64,000 nt of DNA, from the NCBI RefSeq assembly GCF_000687475.1, contig NC_057316.1, positions 2,604,001 to 2,668,000 on the forward strand, given 5' to 3'. The stretch comes from Ustilaginoidea virens. Lineage: Eukaryota; Ascomycota; Sordariomycetes; Hypocreales; Clavicipitaceae. Below the pieces are notes generated by a model. That model did no database searches. It worked only from the letters and a program-made list of their open reading frames with translations, and was not told where the DNA came from. The position numbers were made by a program, and so were the translations under genes. Below are positions 12,678 through 23,691 of the stretch, one piece after another; within the stretch, counting starts at the first letter, position 1; each line of letters begins with the position of its first letter.

Positions 12678-13145
12678 ATGCTCCTTCTTAAGGCTACTCT
12701 CTATCTCTCTAAGCCTCCTCCTACTCTTATAGCGGTATATAGGCCGGTAGTAGTAAGGGTCCTTATAGGGTAGGGTATATATATAGGCTATATATTAGAT
12801 AGGGATAGTTCCCTATATATCTATAATATAATAGAGTCTATAGGATACCGTAAGGCGAATATAGTAGGGGTATACTAAGAGACGATAAGACCTTTTAATA
12901 AAATAGGGCCAGATAATATAGTATCTATAGAGGTAGCCGCAATAAAGATGGCGAAAGCATAGGGGGCTATAGAGTAGGATCTGCCTATTACTATAGGGGT
13001 TATACTAGATAACCTTATACTAGCGGCGGTAGAGCCTCTATATAATACTAGCCGCTTTAGTCGTATAATAGTTCCCCCTCTACGTAATACGCAAGGAAGG
13101 CGGGCTAAGATAGAGGCAGGGGTAGTTAGGGATATTAAGCTCTAA
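12678..13145 (+). pseudogene. Element E post-pol ORF3, 155 codons, unknown function
   Basis: After the pol stop, ATG 12,678 opens a frame of 155 codons ending at TAA 13,143-13,145, with four internal RIP-type stops (TAG/TAA). D has the same ORF at 28,312-28,779, also exactly 468 bp with no insertion or deletion. The two translations are about two-thirds identical, with shared blocks such as RDSSLY, KANIVG, ETIRPFN and GAIE. I recognise no domain. The position matches that of env or accessory genes in some Gypsy elements, but no signal peptide or membrane anchor is evident. Confidence 0.45.
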
Positions 13146-14434
13146 CCTAGTACTACTCTATCTTAGTATAATATTCCTAGGCTTCTATTTATATCTCCCT
13201 TATAATATTTAAAATAGGAGCAAGATCTATAATAGACCTAGCCTAGTACCGTAAGGGCGTTAATGCTATAGATACGGCAGAAACTATACCGGCAGTATCT
13301 CTTAGCCTAAACGCTAAACGTAGGGCATTAGGGGCCACCTATTCGGCAGTAAAAGCGCGATACTATTGATTATTTAAAGCCCGAAACTTAGGGGTAAGGA
13401 TAGCGATATATACTTTCTGTATATCTATCTTAAGATGAGCGGGCTCTATAATAGCCCTCCCCTCCTTTACTGCTTTAATCTAGCTATATAAGATGTATTA
13501 TAATATAGGGTTCCCCGCGAGATACTAATCAAGCTATATATAGGATGCGTAAGAATTAGTATAGCTTTTATACCTTTTAGCTCTCCTGTAACGCTTATAT
13601 ATAGGCAATTCTCTAGTCGACTATATACGCTTAGTATATCTATCGCATAGAAACTCTTCATTTTTTGTATACTAATACTCTTTATCTAAGGAGTCCCCCT
13701 TTAGGAGATAATCGCTAACGGTATAGTATAGCTTTTAGGGATAAGTAGGGCTCGATCTCTCCCTAATAGGGGCATTTCTAGCAGTAGATAAAGATATATT
13801 TAGGCTCTAAATAGGGTTAGCATAAGACACTCGCAATAGAGGTAGGGACTTAAAACTTACTAATAAGCTTTACGATAGGCTAGACTAGGTCTCGCTATAA
13901 AAGGAGTTAGTAGCCAATTGCAATAGAGATAGAATTCGGTAAGGAATATTAACGCAAGCGGGATAGAAATAATACTTTAACCGATTAGTATATAATATAG
14001 GCTTAATATAGGATAAAACTTATAACGATAGGGACCTTCGATGCTTATTAATAGCCTTAATAAGAAGAAGGGAAGAAGGAAAAAAGCCCTAACGAGGAAA
14101 AATAAAGACTATAGGGAGATTTCCAGCCGGCAGCTAGCGAAAATTTTTTTATAACGTTCCCAACTATATTAGTCAACCTCTAGCTGGCGGCGTAATAATA
14201 AACTTCTATACGCTTCTACTATACTATTCCCAATTAATAACTATATAACTCCTATCAATTGTATGGCTATATCTGCTATAGTTATAGATGAATCCTTCCT
14301 ATACCTAGCAATTGGCCTATATATGGATTTAAGGATATCGCGATATAGTAATCGGCGATATGATTGGTCTTTAGCGGAGGATTGATTGATAATAGAAGGC
14401 GATTTTTCCGATTCTAAGGCGGAGAAGGGGGGTA
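13146..14434. other. Element E post-pol spacer with conserved but unassigned coding-like sequence
   Basis: About 1.3 kb between ORF3 and the 3' LTR, alignable along its length with 27,021-28,311 of D. Both strands show stretches that look open if RIP stops are discounted. One is a minus-strand 64-codon ORF at 13,467-13,661, matched by a plus-strand ORF at 27,787-27,990 in D (shared YAIDxL, RGTLYYN). Another is a plus-strand stretch around 13,930-14,080 (FNRLVYNIGL) that D also keeps. I cannot decide which strand is coding. The polypurine tract (about 14,421-14,433) ends the segment. Confidence 0.4.
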
Positions 14435-14675
14435 TATTACGGGCTCGGGCTATGCCTGCGCTATAATATGGCTAGGACTCGGGCTACGCCCGCGACTAGC
14501 CTTAGGAGTATCGGCACGGGGTTATAAGGGCTCGCTAAGGACTCGGCCTATATTATGTACGGGCATAAATAGGCTACTTAGAGGCCCCTATTCGGGCCCT
14601 CTCTCTTTCCTCCTTAGTCTATTTAATATATTTATTGACGCCTATTTGCAGTAGCCCTAGGGCCAGTCCTTTATA
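14435..14675 (+). repeat. 3' LTR of element E
   Basis: 241 bp, starting TATTACGGG (RIP-altered TGTCACGGG) and ending CTTTATA. It pairs with 507-747 and is followed by the TSD ctata (14,676-14,680). Confidence 0.92.
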
Positions 14676-14850
14676 CTATATTAGATATAAGATAAGGATA
14701 TAGTTATATAAGAACTGCTTCGAAAAGAACTATTATAATTATATTAATAATTAAAATTAGAAAAAATCTAAGCAATAGAAGAATATAATATTCTACTATT
14801 CGACTTAGGATAATATTTAAAGAATACAATTATACTAATTAATATATTAT
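14676..14850 (+). other. Fragment of Gypsy element G between E and LINE2
   Basis: 175 bases of AT-rich sequence belonging to the outermost element: its start carries the E duplication and its end (14,833-14,850) the 18-bp LINE2 duplication. A frame with NCFEKN and following Lys/Asn-rich residues could be what is left of a gag zinc knuckle just upstream of the protease at 17,9xx, but the cysteine spacing is not convincing. Confidence 0.5.
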
Positions 14851-14871
14851 TATTATTAAATTACTCTAGGG

Positions 14872-15008
14872 GGCTATTCTAAGCTAGAATTGCCTATCTA
14901 GTACTCCGGCAAATAATCCGGAAGGGAAAAACCCGAGGTCCGGGGGGAAAACCCTTCCTGCTAGTATAATTATAATAACTAGGGAGTCGGGCCCCCGGGG
15001 GGGCCGAC
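14872..15008. other. Three stem-loops at the LINE2 3' end
   Basis: First, GGC/GCC around ATTCTA (14,876-14,881) and TAGAAT (14,885-14,890), loop AGC. Second, outer stem GGAAGGG (14,920-14,926) with CCCTTCC (14,952-14,958) around inner CCCG (14,932-14,935) with CGGG (14,941-14,944), loop AGGTC. Third, GTCGG (14,986-14,990) with CCGAC (15,004-15,008) around C and G runs. Order and spacing match LINE1 at 1,553-1,685 while the stem bases differ. Confidence 0.7.
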
Positions 15009-15469
15009 GGGTTTCCGGCACGTAGGGAAGGTGGGTGCGCTATCGCTTAGGATTATACCTAGCGGCAGTGCTGGGAAGAGTGCGAGAGCGATCTAGAGAA
15101 AGTGGGTCCGGAAAAAGGTAGGTCTAGTATCTATAGGGGAGGGGTGGTCCTAGGTTAGTATGCTATGAATCGAAAGTGAAGTAGAGGTTATGCGAGCAGG
15201 GCAGCGCCGGCTATACAGCATGCGCGCCGGCTGTACGGCGTATGTATCGCGCGGGGGTATTAGAGCAAAAGTAAGGGAATTTTCTATTATTGGGGCCATA
15301 TCGGCGGCGAATCGGCTGCAGGGGGGGTGCTTAGTAGAAGGCAAGCAGTATCGGGTCGGGGGTTGGGGTGAGCCGAGTGTGAAGAGAGGGCGCGGGGGCC
15401 TCTAATCGGGCGAAGATATAAAGGTGCAAGTGCCCCCCGACTTCTTAATCCTTTTTTCTTCCTTTCTAT

Positions 15470-15555
15470 ATAGCGGGAGGGGGAGAGGGGGGAGAGGGAG
15501 GGGGGGCTACTGCGGGGGCCGGCGGGGGAGGGGGAGGGGGGGGGGGAGGGGGGCT
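15470..15555 (+). other. G-rich purine tract in the LINE2 3' region
   Basis: About 80 bases with repeated runs of 4-12 guanines on the plus strand (C-rich on the LINE sense strand), preceded by TATAAAGG (about 15,409) and a CT-rich run. It has the primary sequence of a G-quadruplex-forming tract. The whole block from about 15,155 to 15,635 is absent from the LINE copy at 53.3 kb. Confidence 0.7.
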
Positions 15556-15639
15556 CTGATATTAATATTATGGCTTCGGAGTAGCTGAGAATTGATCACG
15601 TTTGTCCGCCTACTATATCTCCTCTCTCCCGCATCGGGA

Positions 15640-17667
15640 TATTATTAGCCTAGTGCCTTTACGGGGGCGGGTCGCTAGAGCGACTAAGCGAGCTAGAACT
15701 AGTCGAGGCGGTCGAGGCTAAGGATCTAGCATATAAGTCGGCAGGCGAGGCTTGGCTTATTAAGGGCAATAGAGATCCCTTAGCGGTCTCAGAAGAAGCT
15801 CGGGCCGGTCCCACGCAGCTATTAGCGCTATCGTTTATATTTTAGGCAAAAGAGGATTAAGTGATAATAGTTTTTAGGGGCCTCCCTATATCGGCAGAAA
15901 GGCGAGGGCACGGTAGGGACTTGGCGCTAGTAGAGGAAGGAGTTCAGTCCGATCTTTTCTATGCGAAGCTAGGTAAGTACGGCCGATTTATATTTAAGGA
16001 GGCTATTATAAAGCTGAATTATTATAGCTATAGATTAGAAGTCTGGGGCCCTCTCTGCCGCTATAGGCCTATACTACTGCTATCTCGCTCTTACGGCGGC
16101 TTGATATTTAGACTACCTAATAAGCCACTCTTTTGCCAGGCATTTCTCGGCTATTAGCTGCTATAGGTCGAGTTCCGGGAACAAAATATATATCTAGGGT
16201 CCTTTATAATTGCTCCGCCGATAGCATTAGAGCATCACTACCACCGCGGCGGAGGCATAGTTAATTCGCTTAGCTATCCCAGTCTTTACCATCCTTTCTA
16301 AGAATCGCTAGCGGATATAGTTTAGGTATAAGTCGATAGGTGGTATGGCCGCCTCGGTCTTAAGGATATCTATTAGTATAGCCTTAAAGGCCCTAATAAC
16401 GGTTCGAAGGCAAGATAATTATTCTATAGTTAGTGATTTTGCGATACCTTTCGCCACCCCGCTAGGGGCGGTGGGGGTATACTAAACTCCCGCGCCGAAG
16501 GCGATAGTGGTGCGAATGACCTGCGTATATACTAATCGGGCCTCCTTATATTAATATCCCCATATAGAGGCCGCTATCGCCGTAAGGGCGAGTCGCTGCC
16601 GCTTAAGCTTTTTGGCTATTTTTATGCAGTATTTACGCCACTAAAGTTTTCGGTGGATCTTAACCCCTAGGAAACAGGCGTGCTGCTTTAGCTGAATTAT
16701 TGCGGTCTTGAGTCAGACTAGCGTCTCGTCTGCCTTATAGGCGTGTGTGAAATAGATAAGCTTACTCTTCCCTAGGTTAAAATTAAGCCTGGCTTACTTA
16801 GACCACTCTTTATAGATCGTCTACACCTTTTCGAGTAGGGTCTAGGTCTCCCCTATACTCCTCCCATACACTATAATATTAGTATTATCTGCGAACCCTA
16901 GGGTAATAATAGAGGCTATTTCTTTAAGCCTTTTGTAGAGTAGTACAATATAGACTAAGAAGAGGATAGGGGAGAGGGGGGACCCTTACAGGACCCTAGC
17001 AGTAATAGGTAGGTTATCGGTTAATTTGCCCTTAAAGTGAATTCATACTATACAAAAGTCGGTAAAGCTATAGACCTATGCCGCAATCTATAGCGGTAAT
17101 CCCTTTTCTAAGAGTAGGTAGGTAAGTCGAATATAGTTCACTATATTAAAGGCTACAGATATATTAAGCTAGAGGAGCGAGGCGATCCCGCCGTAGTGCT
17201 ATGCTATGCGAATTATTTCTACGAGAGTACTAAGGGCTATATCTATGGAATAATTAGCTCTATTTCCCATCTAAAGGTCTAGGAGTAGGTTGCCCTCCTC
17301 GAGGGCGGCAGTAAGCCAGCATGCTATTGCGGCTTCTAGGATTTTACCGGTTAGGTTAAGTAAGGATATCGGTCTCTAGCCTCCCGCTTTAGAGTATTCC
17401 TCTGGTTTCTTTCCCGGCTTTCTTAGCACGATTATACAGGCCTCTCGGAACTAAGCCGGGTAGTGCCTAGTGCGGCAGGACTCGTTAAGAAGGTGGGTAA
17501 GAGCTGTAATTAAGGGGGGGCCGTATGCCTTAAGGAATCCCGCAGGTAGCCCGTCCGGTCCGGGGGCCTTCCAGCTGGCCATATAGTAAAGGGCGGTGCG
17601 GACCTCTTCGTATATGAATCTCTTATACGGTGGGAACTCTGCGTTGGCGAGTTAGGGGAAGGTCGGG
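15640..17667 (-). pseudogene. LINE2 ORF2 remnant (RT and C-terminal domain)
   Basis: The minus-strand frame starts mid-protein with GPDGLPAGF (near 17,560) and proceeds through NRANYSIDIALSTLVE, the RT core QGSPLSPILFL (near 16,980) and the catalytic region read as GFADNTNIIVYG (near 16,890; the FADD box has lost one Asp, D to N). It then runs to the C-terminal block IGLNSFLY...RQVPTVPSPFC and the distal RW-x-LGQF-type motif, which overlaps the best-preserved copy at 53.3 kb (WILSLDRLDQFQLAQ). The function would be target-primed reverse transcription. Only a handful of stops are present, fewer than in LINE1, but the N-terminal half is missing. Confidence 0.82.
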
Positions 17668-18415
17668 TACTAATTAATATATTATAACTCCTCTAAATCG
17701 CACTAATTATTAGGCATTAACTTTCCCACCTTATATAGTATAGGCGAAAGCTTAAAAGTAATACTATAAAAGCTATTATTTTACACCTTATAATACTATT
17801 TTATAATAACGAGGAGAATAAAAAAAGATAAGTAGTAGGTAGAATAAATTATATTATTGCCTTTAATAATATTGCGAAACCTAAAGGTTAGATAGTAATT
17901 ACTTTAGGATATATTACCGCCTATATTAAAGGAGTATAATGCGATTTAGTTCTAATAGATAATAGATTAAATATTAATTTAATTAACGATACTTTCTTAA
18001 TAAGATATAAAATTCTATAATTGCAACTGCAAAAACTAATAAAGGTTAAGATAGCAAATGATAATAAATATACTATTACTACTTACGTATATATATAGGT
18101 AGTAGTAGGCGGTATTCTAGTATTAGTTTGCTTTTATATTATACTAATTTAAGAAGAATAGGATATTTTATTAAGAAAGGTTTAGCTATAAAGAATAAGT
18201 ACGGTAGAATATTATAGTAAAGATAAATTTATACTTAAAGGCACTAGAGGAGTCTTATAGGTTCTACTAATATACCTATATCTAGACTTATTCTAATAAG
18301 TTAAAATTTAATATTTAGCTTTTCTAAAATAGGCCTCATCTAATAATAAGGTTAAATTTATCGAAAATAACTAAAAAATTCTAAAAGAAGTTAAAAAGAC
18401 TCTGCGAAATATAAA
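17668..18415 (+). pseudogene. Element G protease region (Gypsy), left part
   Basis: Between LINE2 and element A a plus-strand frame around 17,930-18,180 reads as a retropepsin-like domain: a DNRSNINLIND stretch (the D-S/T-G active site with G lost) followed by VGGIPVLVCFYI. It stops at 18,415 where Copia element A begins (TSD ataaa, 18,411-18,415) and resumes at 48,273. AT content is extreme and stops are frequent. Confidence 0.6.
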
Positions 18416-19141
18416 TATTGCAAAATGGTGATTCAGAACACTATTGGAAATATACTAGATACCGATAGTAGCGTACAAGGCGTTGCAGAATAAAACAAAG
18501 AGCTGGTTAAAGATTTAAAGCGCATAAGAGGTTGACTAGAGCAAAGATGTCAGGGAAATCTGATTCTAATTGTTGGTGACTATTTTAGCTAGAAAGAGGG
18601 AATTTTGGGCATATTTCTACCATCTTGAAAAAGTGGTTGAAAATAATGAAAAACCGCAAAAATAGCAAAAAACCCGACGAAAAGTCGGTCTACCCAACCG
18701 TGCCCAGTCTGTGCCCAATATCCTACCCAGTGCATACCCAACCAAACCCAGTGGCTTATAGCGGTGTGCCGGATGCCCTATAACAGCCTGCCGTACGGAC
18801 CGGAAGCCCTATATCGGTCTGCCGTAAATGACCGGTGTAGCAGGTAACTGTATGTAGAAGGCCGAAAATACTAGTATTAGTAAGGTTTGCCCATTTGGTA
18901 ATCCCGTAGAAATGCGCCGCCTATTGTGGGCCCTGTGGCCCACTGTGACCGGCCGCTGTGGCCGGCTGTGGGGCGCTATACCGGTGCCGTGACCGGCGCT
19001 GTGACCCACTGTAATCGGCGTTATGGGGCGCTATGCCCCACTATAGCGCCTGGTATAGCCACCGCGATATCTCAACGTAGAGACGTCGTACGGTAGCGAG
19101 ACCAGTACCAAAATACAGCTAAAAAGGCGCTAATTTCAACA
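18416..19141 (-). repeat. 3' LTR of Copia element A
   Basis: 726 bp beginning TATTGCAAAATGG (TG to TA) and ending TTTCAACA as written on the plus strand. Next to it, at 19,142 onward, is the polypurine tract on the minus strand (plus strand CCTCCTCTGATTAGC). It contains a GC-rich GTG/GCC repeat block at about 18,915-19,050. Confidence 0.92.
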
Positions 19142-21112
19142 CCTCCTCTGATTAGCAATATAACTAATCCTAGCGTTAGAATAAAAGAAAGAAACCCTAT
19201 AAAAAATCAGAAAAAAAAAGATAATAATGCTATAGGGATTGCAGCCCTAATAGCTGCCGAAATATGGGGAATTTCGGGCTTAGAAGTGGTTTAGTGAGTC
19301 TATCCGCAGGTATATCTATCGTAGGTAAATAAGATATTTTTACTAGGCCACCGTGGGCCTTCTTATGTATATACCGGAATTTAAGCAAGGTGTGCTTAGT
19401 GCGGGCATGCTGATTTGGGTTATTTGCATTTGAAATAGACCCTTAGTTATCGCAATATAGTAGTATCGGGCGTTGAATATCGATTTGGATTTCTTTAAAT
19501 AAATTAGATATCTATTCCACTTTGCGAAGCGCCTTAAGTATTATATCAGACTCGGCTTCAAGCGTTAACAAAACCACAGTTAAAGACCGTTTTAACCTCC
19601 AGCTAATAGGCCCACCATTCAAGGTAGTAAGATAACCACTAGTAGACTTTAAAGTTAGCCGGCACCTAGCAAAATCGCTATCAGAAAATGCAGCTAATAC
19701 TATAGTAGCTTTAGCGGCTCGGTAATAAATGGCTGTATTTGCCGTACTAGCTAAGTAGCGAAAAGCGCTTTTAGCAGCATTAAGCTATATAGTGGAAGCC
19801 TATTGCATATATCGTGACAGGTATTGCGTTGGAAAGGCAAGGTCAGGTCTTAATATCATTATCAACCACATCGATATCCCTACTAGCTGCTAGAATAAGT
19901 GTTAATTACTAGCATCTAGCGGCGTATTATTAGCCTCAGTAAGTATACCAGGCTATAGCGGGATTAGATACGGTTGTATATCCTTAAGGTTAAACTTCTT
20001 AAGGACTTCCGCAATAAATTGCAATTAGTACAGCTATAACAGGCCCTTTTCTCTATCCCTAATAATCTGCACTCCTAGAAAGAAGGAGGCAGGTCCTCGG
20101 TCTTTTATAGTATAAACCTTATAGAACTTAGTCTTAAGCTGGTTAATATAGCTCAGATCTAGACCGATAATTAAGCAGTTATCTATATAGGTCATAATAA
20201 AGGTATGCATCCCTTTATTATAGAAGACGGCAGCATTAGAAAGTAACGGCTTAAAACCCTCTTGCACTAAAAGGTCTTTTAACCGTAACTATTACTCGCG
20301 AGGGCCTTATTTTAGCCCATATAAGGCTTTCTTCAACAGTATGACCTATAATACAGAGGGGTTATATCCAACCTTAGTAAGTAAGGCTAGAAGTCGACGA
20401 CACTACTGGTCAGACTATAAGGCTAGGTTAGGTAAGAGTAGGCTTTCTGCAAATTCTAGAAAACCAGCTAGAATCTCCATATAAATCGTCTCCAGCAGTT
20501 CACTATTTAGAAAGGCACTAATAAAATCGATTTGCTTTATTTTTTAGTTGTTTGCAGTAGTAAGAGCAAAGATGATCCTCTATATTAGTGGGATCGAAGT
20601 AGAGGCATAGGTCTCCGTAAAGTCTTGCCTAGATACCTGCATAAAGCCTTTAACAACTAATCGTGCCTTATATTTAACCGGGTTATTATTTATATCTTTC
20701 TTTATACGAAAAATAGGCTAATTGCGCAATATCTTCCTACTAGTAGGAACACTAGTCTTTAGTATAAATTGGAAGATATTTAAATCGATTAATTACTCGA
20801 ATTCTAAAAATAAGGCCTTAACCTAGCTATCCTTATGTAGGTTATATAAGACTTCCTTCCAGCTATTAGGCATACCTTCTAGGGCCCGTTTTGCAGCCTT
20901 AATCTTTACTGCACAGCAAATATCGTATATTTGCTGGTAAAAAGCATAGGAAGGGGGGAAATCCTATGTAGGAGCCTCTGGGGGGCTGCCTAGGTATCCG
21001 AAAATCTAGTTGTTTTTCGGCTAGGTGGGTAGGAAAGCACCCTATTAGTCAGTCTATAGGTCAGACTGTTAGTCAAACTGTTGGTCAGTCTATAGGTCTA
21101 AAAGTGACCTAT
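19142..21112 (-). pseudogene. Element A pol remnant: RT and RNase H
   Basis: The minus-strand frame runs from the Pro/Gln/Asp-rich linker (about 21,100-20,990) into Copia RT (about 20,960-19,850) and RNase H (down to about 19,200). Readable blocks include QEGFKPLLSNAAVFYNK and the catalytic box, now YIDNCLIIG near 20,170 (second Asp to Asn), then DRGPASFFLGVQII. It is homologous to 21,844-23,691 of B and 35,840-37,497 of C. Stops and the D-to-N change make it inactive. The N-terminal pol half lies 22 kb away at 43,431-47,546. Confidence 0.85.
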
Positions 21113-21117
21113 AGTAT

Positions 21118-21843
21118 TGTTGCAAAATGGTGACTTAGAACACTGTTGGAAAGTATACTAAGTACCGACAGTGGCGTATAAGGCGTTGCAGAATAAAACA
21201 AGCTGGTTAAAGATTAAAAACGCACACACGGGGTTGACCAGAGTAAAGATGTCAGGGAAATCTGATTCTAATTGTTGGTAACTATTCTAGCTAGAAAGAG
21301 GGAATTTTGGGCATATTTCTACCATCTTGAAGAAGTGGTTGAAAATAATGAAAAACCGCAAAAATAGCGAAAAATCCGACGAAAAGTCGGTCTGCCCAAC
21401 CGTGCCCAGTCTGTGCCCAATATCCTACCCAGTGCCTACCCAACCAAGCCCAGTGGCTTATAGCGGTGTGCCGGATGCCCTATAATAGCCTGCCGTACGG
21501 GCCGGAAGCCCTATATCGGTGTGCCGTAAAGGCGCGGTGTAGCGGGTGACTGTATGTAGAAGGCCGAAAGTGCTGGTATTAGCAAGGTTTGCCCATTTGG
21601 TAATCCTGTAGAAATGCGCCGCCTGTTGTGGGCCCTGTAGCCCGCTGTGACCGGCCGCTGTGGCCGGCTGTGGGGCGCTGTGCCGGTGCCGTGACCGGCG
21701 CTGTGGCCCACTGTAATCGGCGTTATGGGACGCTGTGCCCCACTATAGCGCCTGGTATAGCCACCGCGATATCTCAATGTAGAGACGTCGTACGGTAGCG
21801 AGACCAGTACCAAAATATAGCTAAAAAGGCGCTGATTTTAACA
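21118..21843 (-). repeat. 3' LTR of Copia element B
   Basis: 726 bp, TGTTGCAAAATGG to TTTTAACA. It is followed on the plus strand by CCCCCTCTGATTAGC, the complement of the polypurine tract AGAGGGGG. Confidence 0.92.
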
Positions 21844-23691
21844 CCCCCTCTGATTAGCAATATGGCTAATCCTAGCGTTAGAATAAAAGAAAGAAACCCT
21901 ATAAAAAATCAGAAAAAAAAAAAAGATGATGATGCTATAGGGATTGCAGCCCTAATAGCTGCCGAAATATGGGGAATTTCGGGCTTGGGAGTGGTTTGGT
22001 AAGTCTATCTGCAGGCATATCTGTTGTGGGTAAATAAGATATTTTTACCAGGCCACTGCAGGCCTTCTTACGTATATACCGGAATTTAAGCAAGGTATGC
22101 TTAGTGCGGGCATGCTGATTTGGGTCATTTGCGTTGGAAATAGACCCTTAGTTATTGCAGTATAGTAGTATCGGATGTTGAATATCGACCTGGATTTTTT
22201 TAAATAAATTAGATATCTACTCCACTTCGCGAAGCGCCTTAAGCATTGCATTAGACTCGGCTTTAAGTATTGATAAAACCACAGTCGAAGACCGTTTTAA
22301 CCTCCAGCTAATAGGTCTACTATTCAAGGTAGTAAGATAACCATTAGTAGACTTCGAAGTCAGCCGGCACCTAGCAAAATCGCTGTCAGAAAATGCAGCT
22401 AATACTATAGTAGCTTTAGCGGCTCGGTAACAAATGGCTGTATTTACCGTACCAGCTAAGTAGCGAAAAGCGCCCTTAGTAGTATTAAGCTGTATAGTGG
22501 AAGCCTATTGCATATATCGTAATAGGTATTGCATTGGAAAGGCAAGGTCAGGTCTTGATATTATTATCAACCATATCGATGTCCCTACTAGCTGCTAGAA
22601 TAAGTGTTGATTACTAGCATCTAGCGGCGTATCGTTAGCCTCAGTAAGTATACCGGGCTATAGCGGGATTAGATGCGGTCGTGCGTCCTTAAGGTTAAAC
22701 TTCTTAAGGACTTCCGTAATAAATTGCGATTGGTGTAGCTATAATAGGCCCTTTTCTCTATCCCTAATAATCTATACTCCTAGAAAGAAGGAGGCAGGTC
22801 CTCGGTCTTCTATAGTATATACCTTATAGAACTTAGCCTTAAGCTGGTCAATATAGCTAAGGTCCAGACCGATAATCAAGTAGTCATCTATATAGGTCAT
22901 AATAAAGGTATGCGTTCCTTTATTATAGAAGACGGCAGCATTAGAAAGTAACGGCTTAAAACCCTCTTGCACTAAAAGGTCTTTTAACCGTAACTGCCAC
23001 TCGCGAGGTCCTTATTTTAGCCTATATAAGGCTTTCTTCAACAGTATGACCTATAATATAGAGGGGTTATATCTAACCTTAGTAAGCAAGGCTAGAAGTC
23101 GACGATGCTGCTGGTCAGACTATAAGGCTAGGTTAGGTGAGAATAGGCTTTCTGCAAATTCTAGAAAACCAGCTGGAATCTCTATATAAATCGTCTCTAG
23201 TAGTTCACTATTTAGAAAGGCACTAATAAAGTCGATCTGCTCTATTTCCTAGTTATTTGCAGCAGTAAGAGCAAGGATAATCCTCTATATTGGTGGGATC
23301 GAAGTCGAGGTATAGGTCTCCGTAAAGTCTTGCCCAGATACCTGCATAAAGCCTTTAATAACTAATCGTGCCTTATATTTAACCGGGTTATTATTCGCAT
23401 CTTTCTTAACGCGAAAAACAGGCCGGTTATGCAATATTTTCCTACTAGTAGGAACACTAGTCTTAGGAATAAATTGGAAGATATTTAAATCGATTAATTG
23501 CTCGAATTCCGAAAATAAGGCTTTAACCCAGCTATCCTTATGTGGGTTATGTAAGACTTCCTTCCAGCTATTAAGCACACCTTCTGGGGCCCGTTTTGCA
23601 GCCTTTACCTTGCAGCAGATATCGTGCATTTGTTGGTAAAAGGCATAGGAAGGGTGGAAATCCTGTGTGGAAGCCTCTGGGGGGCTGCTTG
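21844..23691 (-). pseudogene. Element B pol remnant: RT and RNase H
   Basis: Minus-strand Copia RT from about 23,640. Readable segments include the block at 23,285-23,629 with RPVFRVKKDANNNPVKYKARL and KGFMQVSGQDFTETY, and 22,772-22,972 with the catalytic YIDDYLIIG intact near 22,880. RNase H follows to about 21,900. The upstream part was cut off by insertion of C (TSD gcttg at 23,687-23,691). Stops at former Gln/Trp codons inactivate it. Confidence 0.87.

Larger units (their letters stand above)
507..14675 (+). mobile_element. Gypsy LTR retrotransposon E (RIP-degraded, interrupted by LINE1)
   Basis: Two 241-bp LTRs in the same orientation (507-747 and 14,435-14,675) bound gag, protease, reverse transcriptase, RNase H, integrase and chromodomain remnants in Gypsy order on the plus strand. 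The 5-bp TSD is ctata at 502-506 and 14,676-14,680. Removing LINE1 and one copy of its TSD leaves about 7.34 kb, the size of sister element D (7.33 kb, opposite strand). A G-rich polypurine tract lies just before the 3' LTR at about 14,421-14,433. Codons for Gln and Trp are widely replaced by TAG/TAA. The element cannot be autonomous. Confidence 0.93.
14851..17667 (-). mobile_element. LINE2: 5'-truncated Tad1-like LINE
   Basis: Flanked by the 18-bp duplication TACTAATTAATATATTAT (14,833-14,850 and 17,668-17,685). It reads on the minus strand and ends at low coordinates in a TTA-rich tail (about 14,848-14,858). The 5' end stops inside the early RT region, so about 4 kb of ORF1 and endonuclease are missing, a normal result of incomplete reverse transcription. 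It is less AT-rich than LINE1 and keeps many CpG and GC runs, so it is either less RIPed or younger. Confidence 0.9.

Noticed and set aside
15150..15405. Overlapping 64- and 71-codon ORFs in the LINE2 3' region
   Set aside because: Both lie in the GC-rich 3'UTR block, have no conserved counterpart in LINE1 and are absent from LINE3.
15861..16157. 98-codon plus-strand ORF, first read as an antisense LINE gene
   Set aside because: The minus strand here encodes the conserved C-terminal block of LINE ORF2 (IGLNSFLY and following), so the plus-strand frame is a shadow.
18809..19009. ORFs in A/B LTRs (also 21,511-21,813, 43,093-43,395, 47,940-48,140) as possible proteins
   Set aside because: They run through a degenerate GC-rich repeat inside LTRs; openness follows from composition. 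Reported only as a repeat observation.
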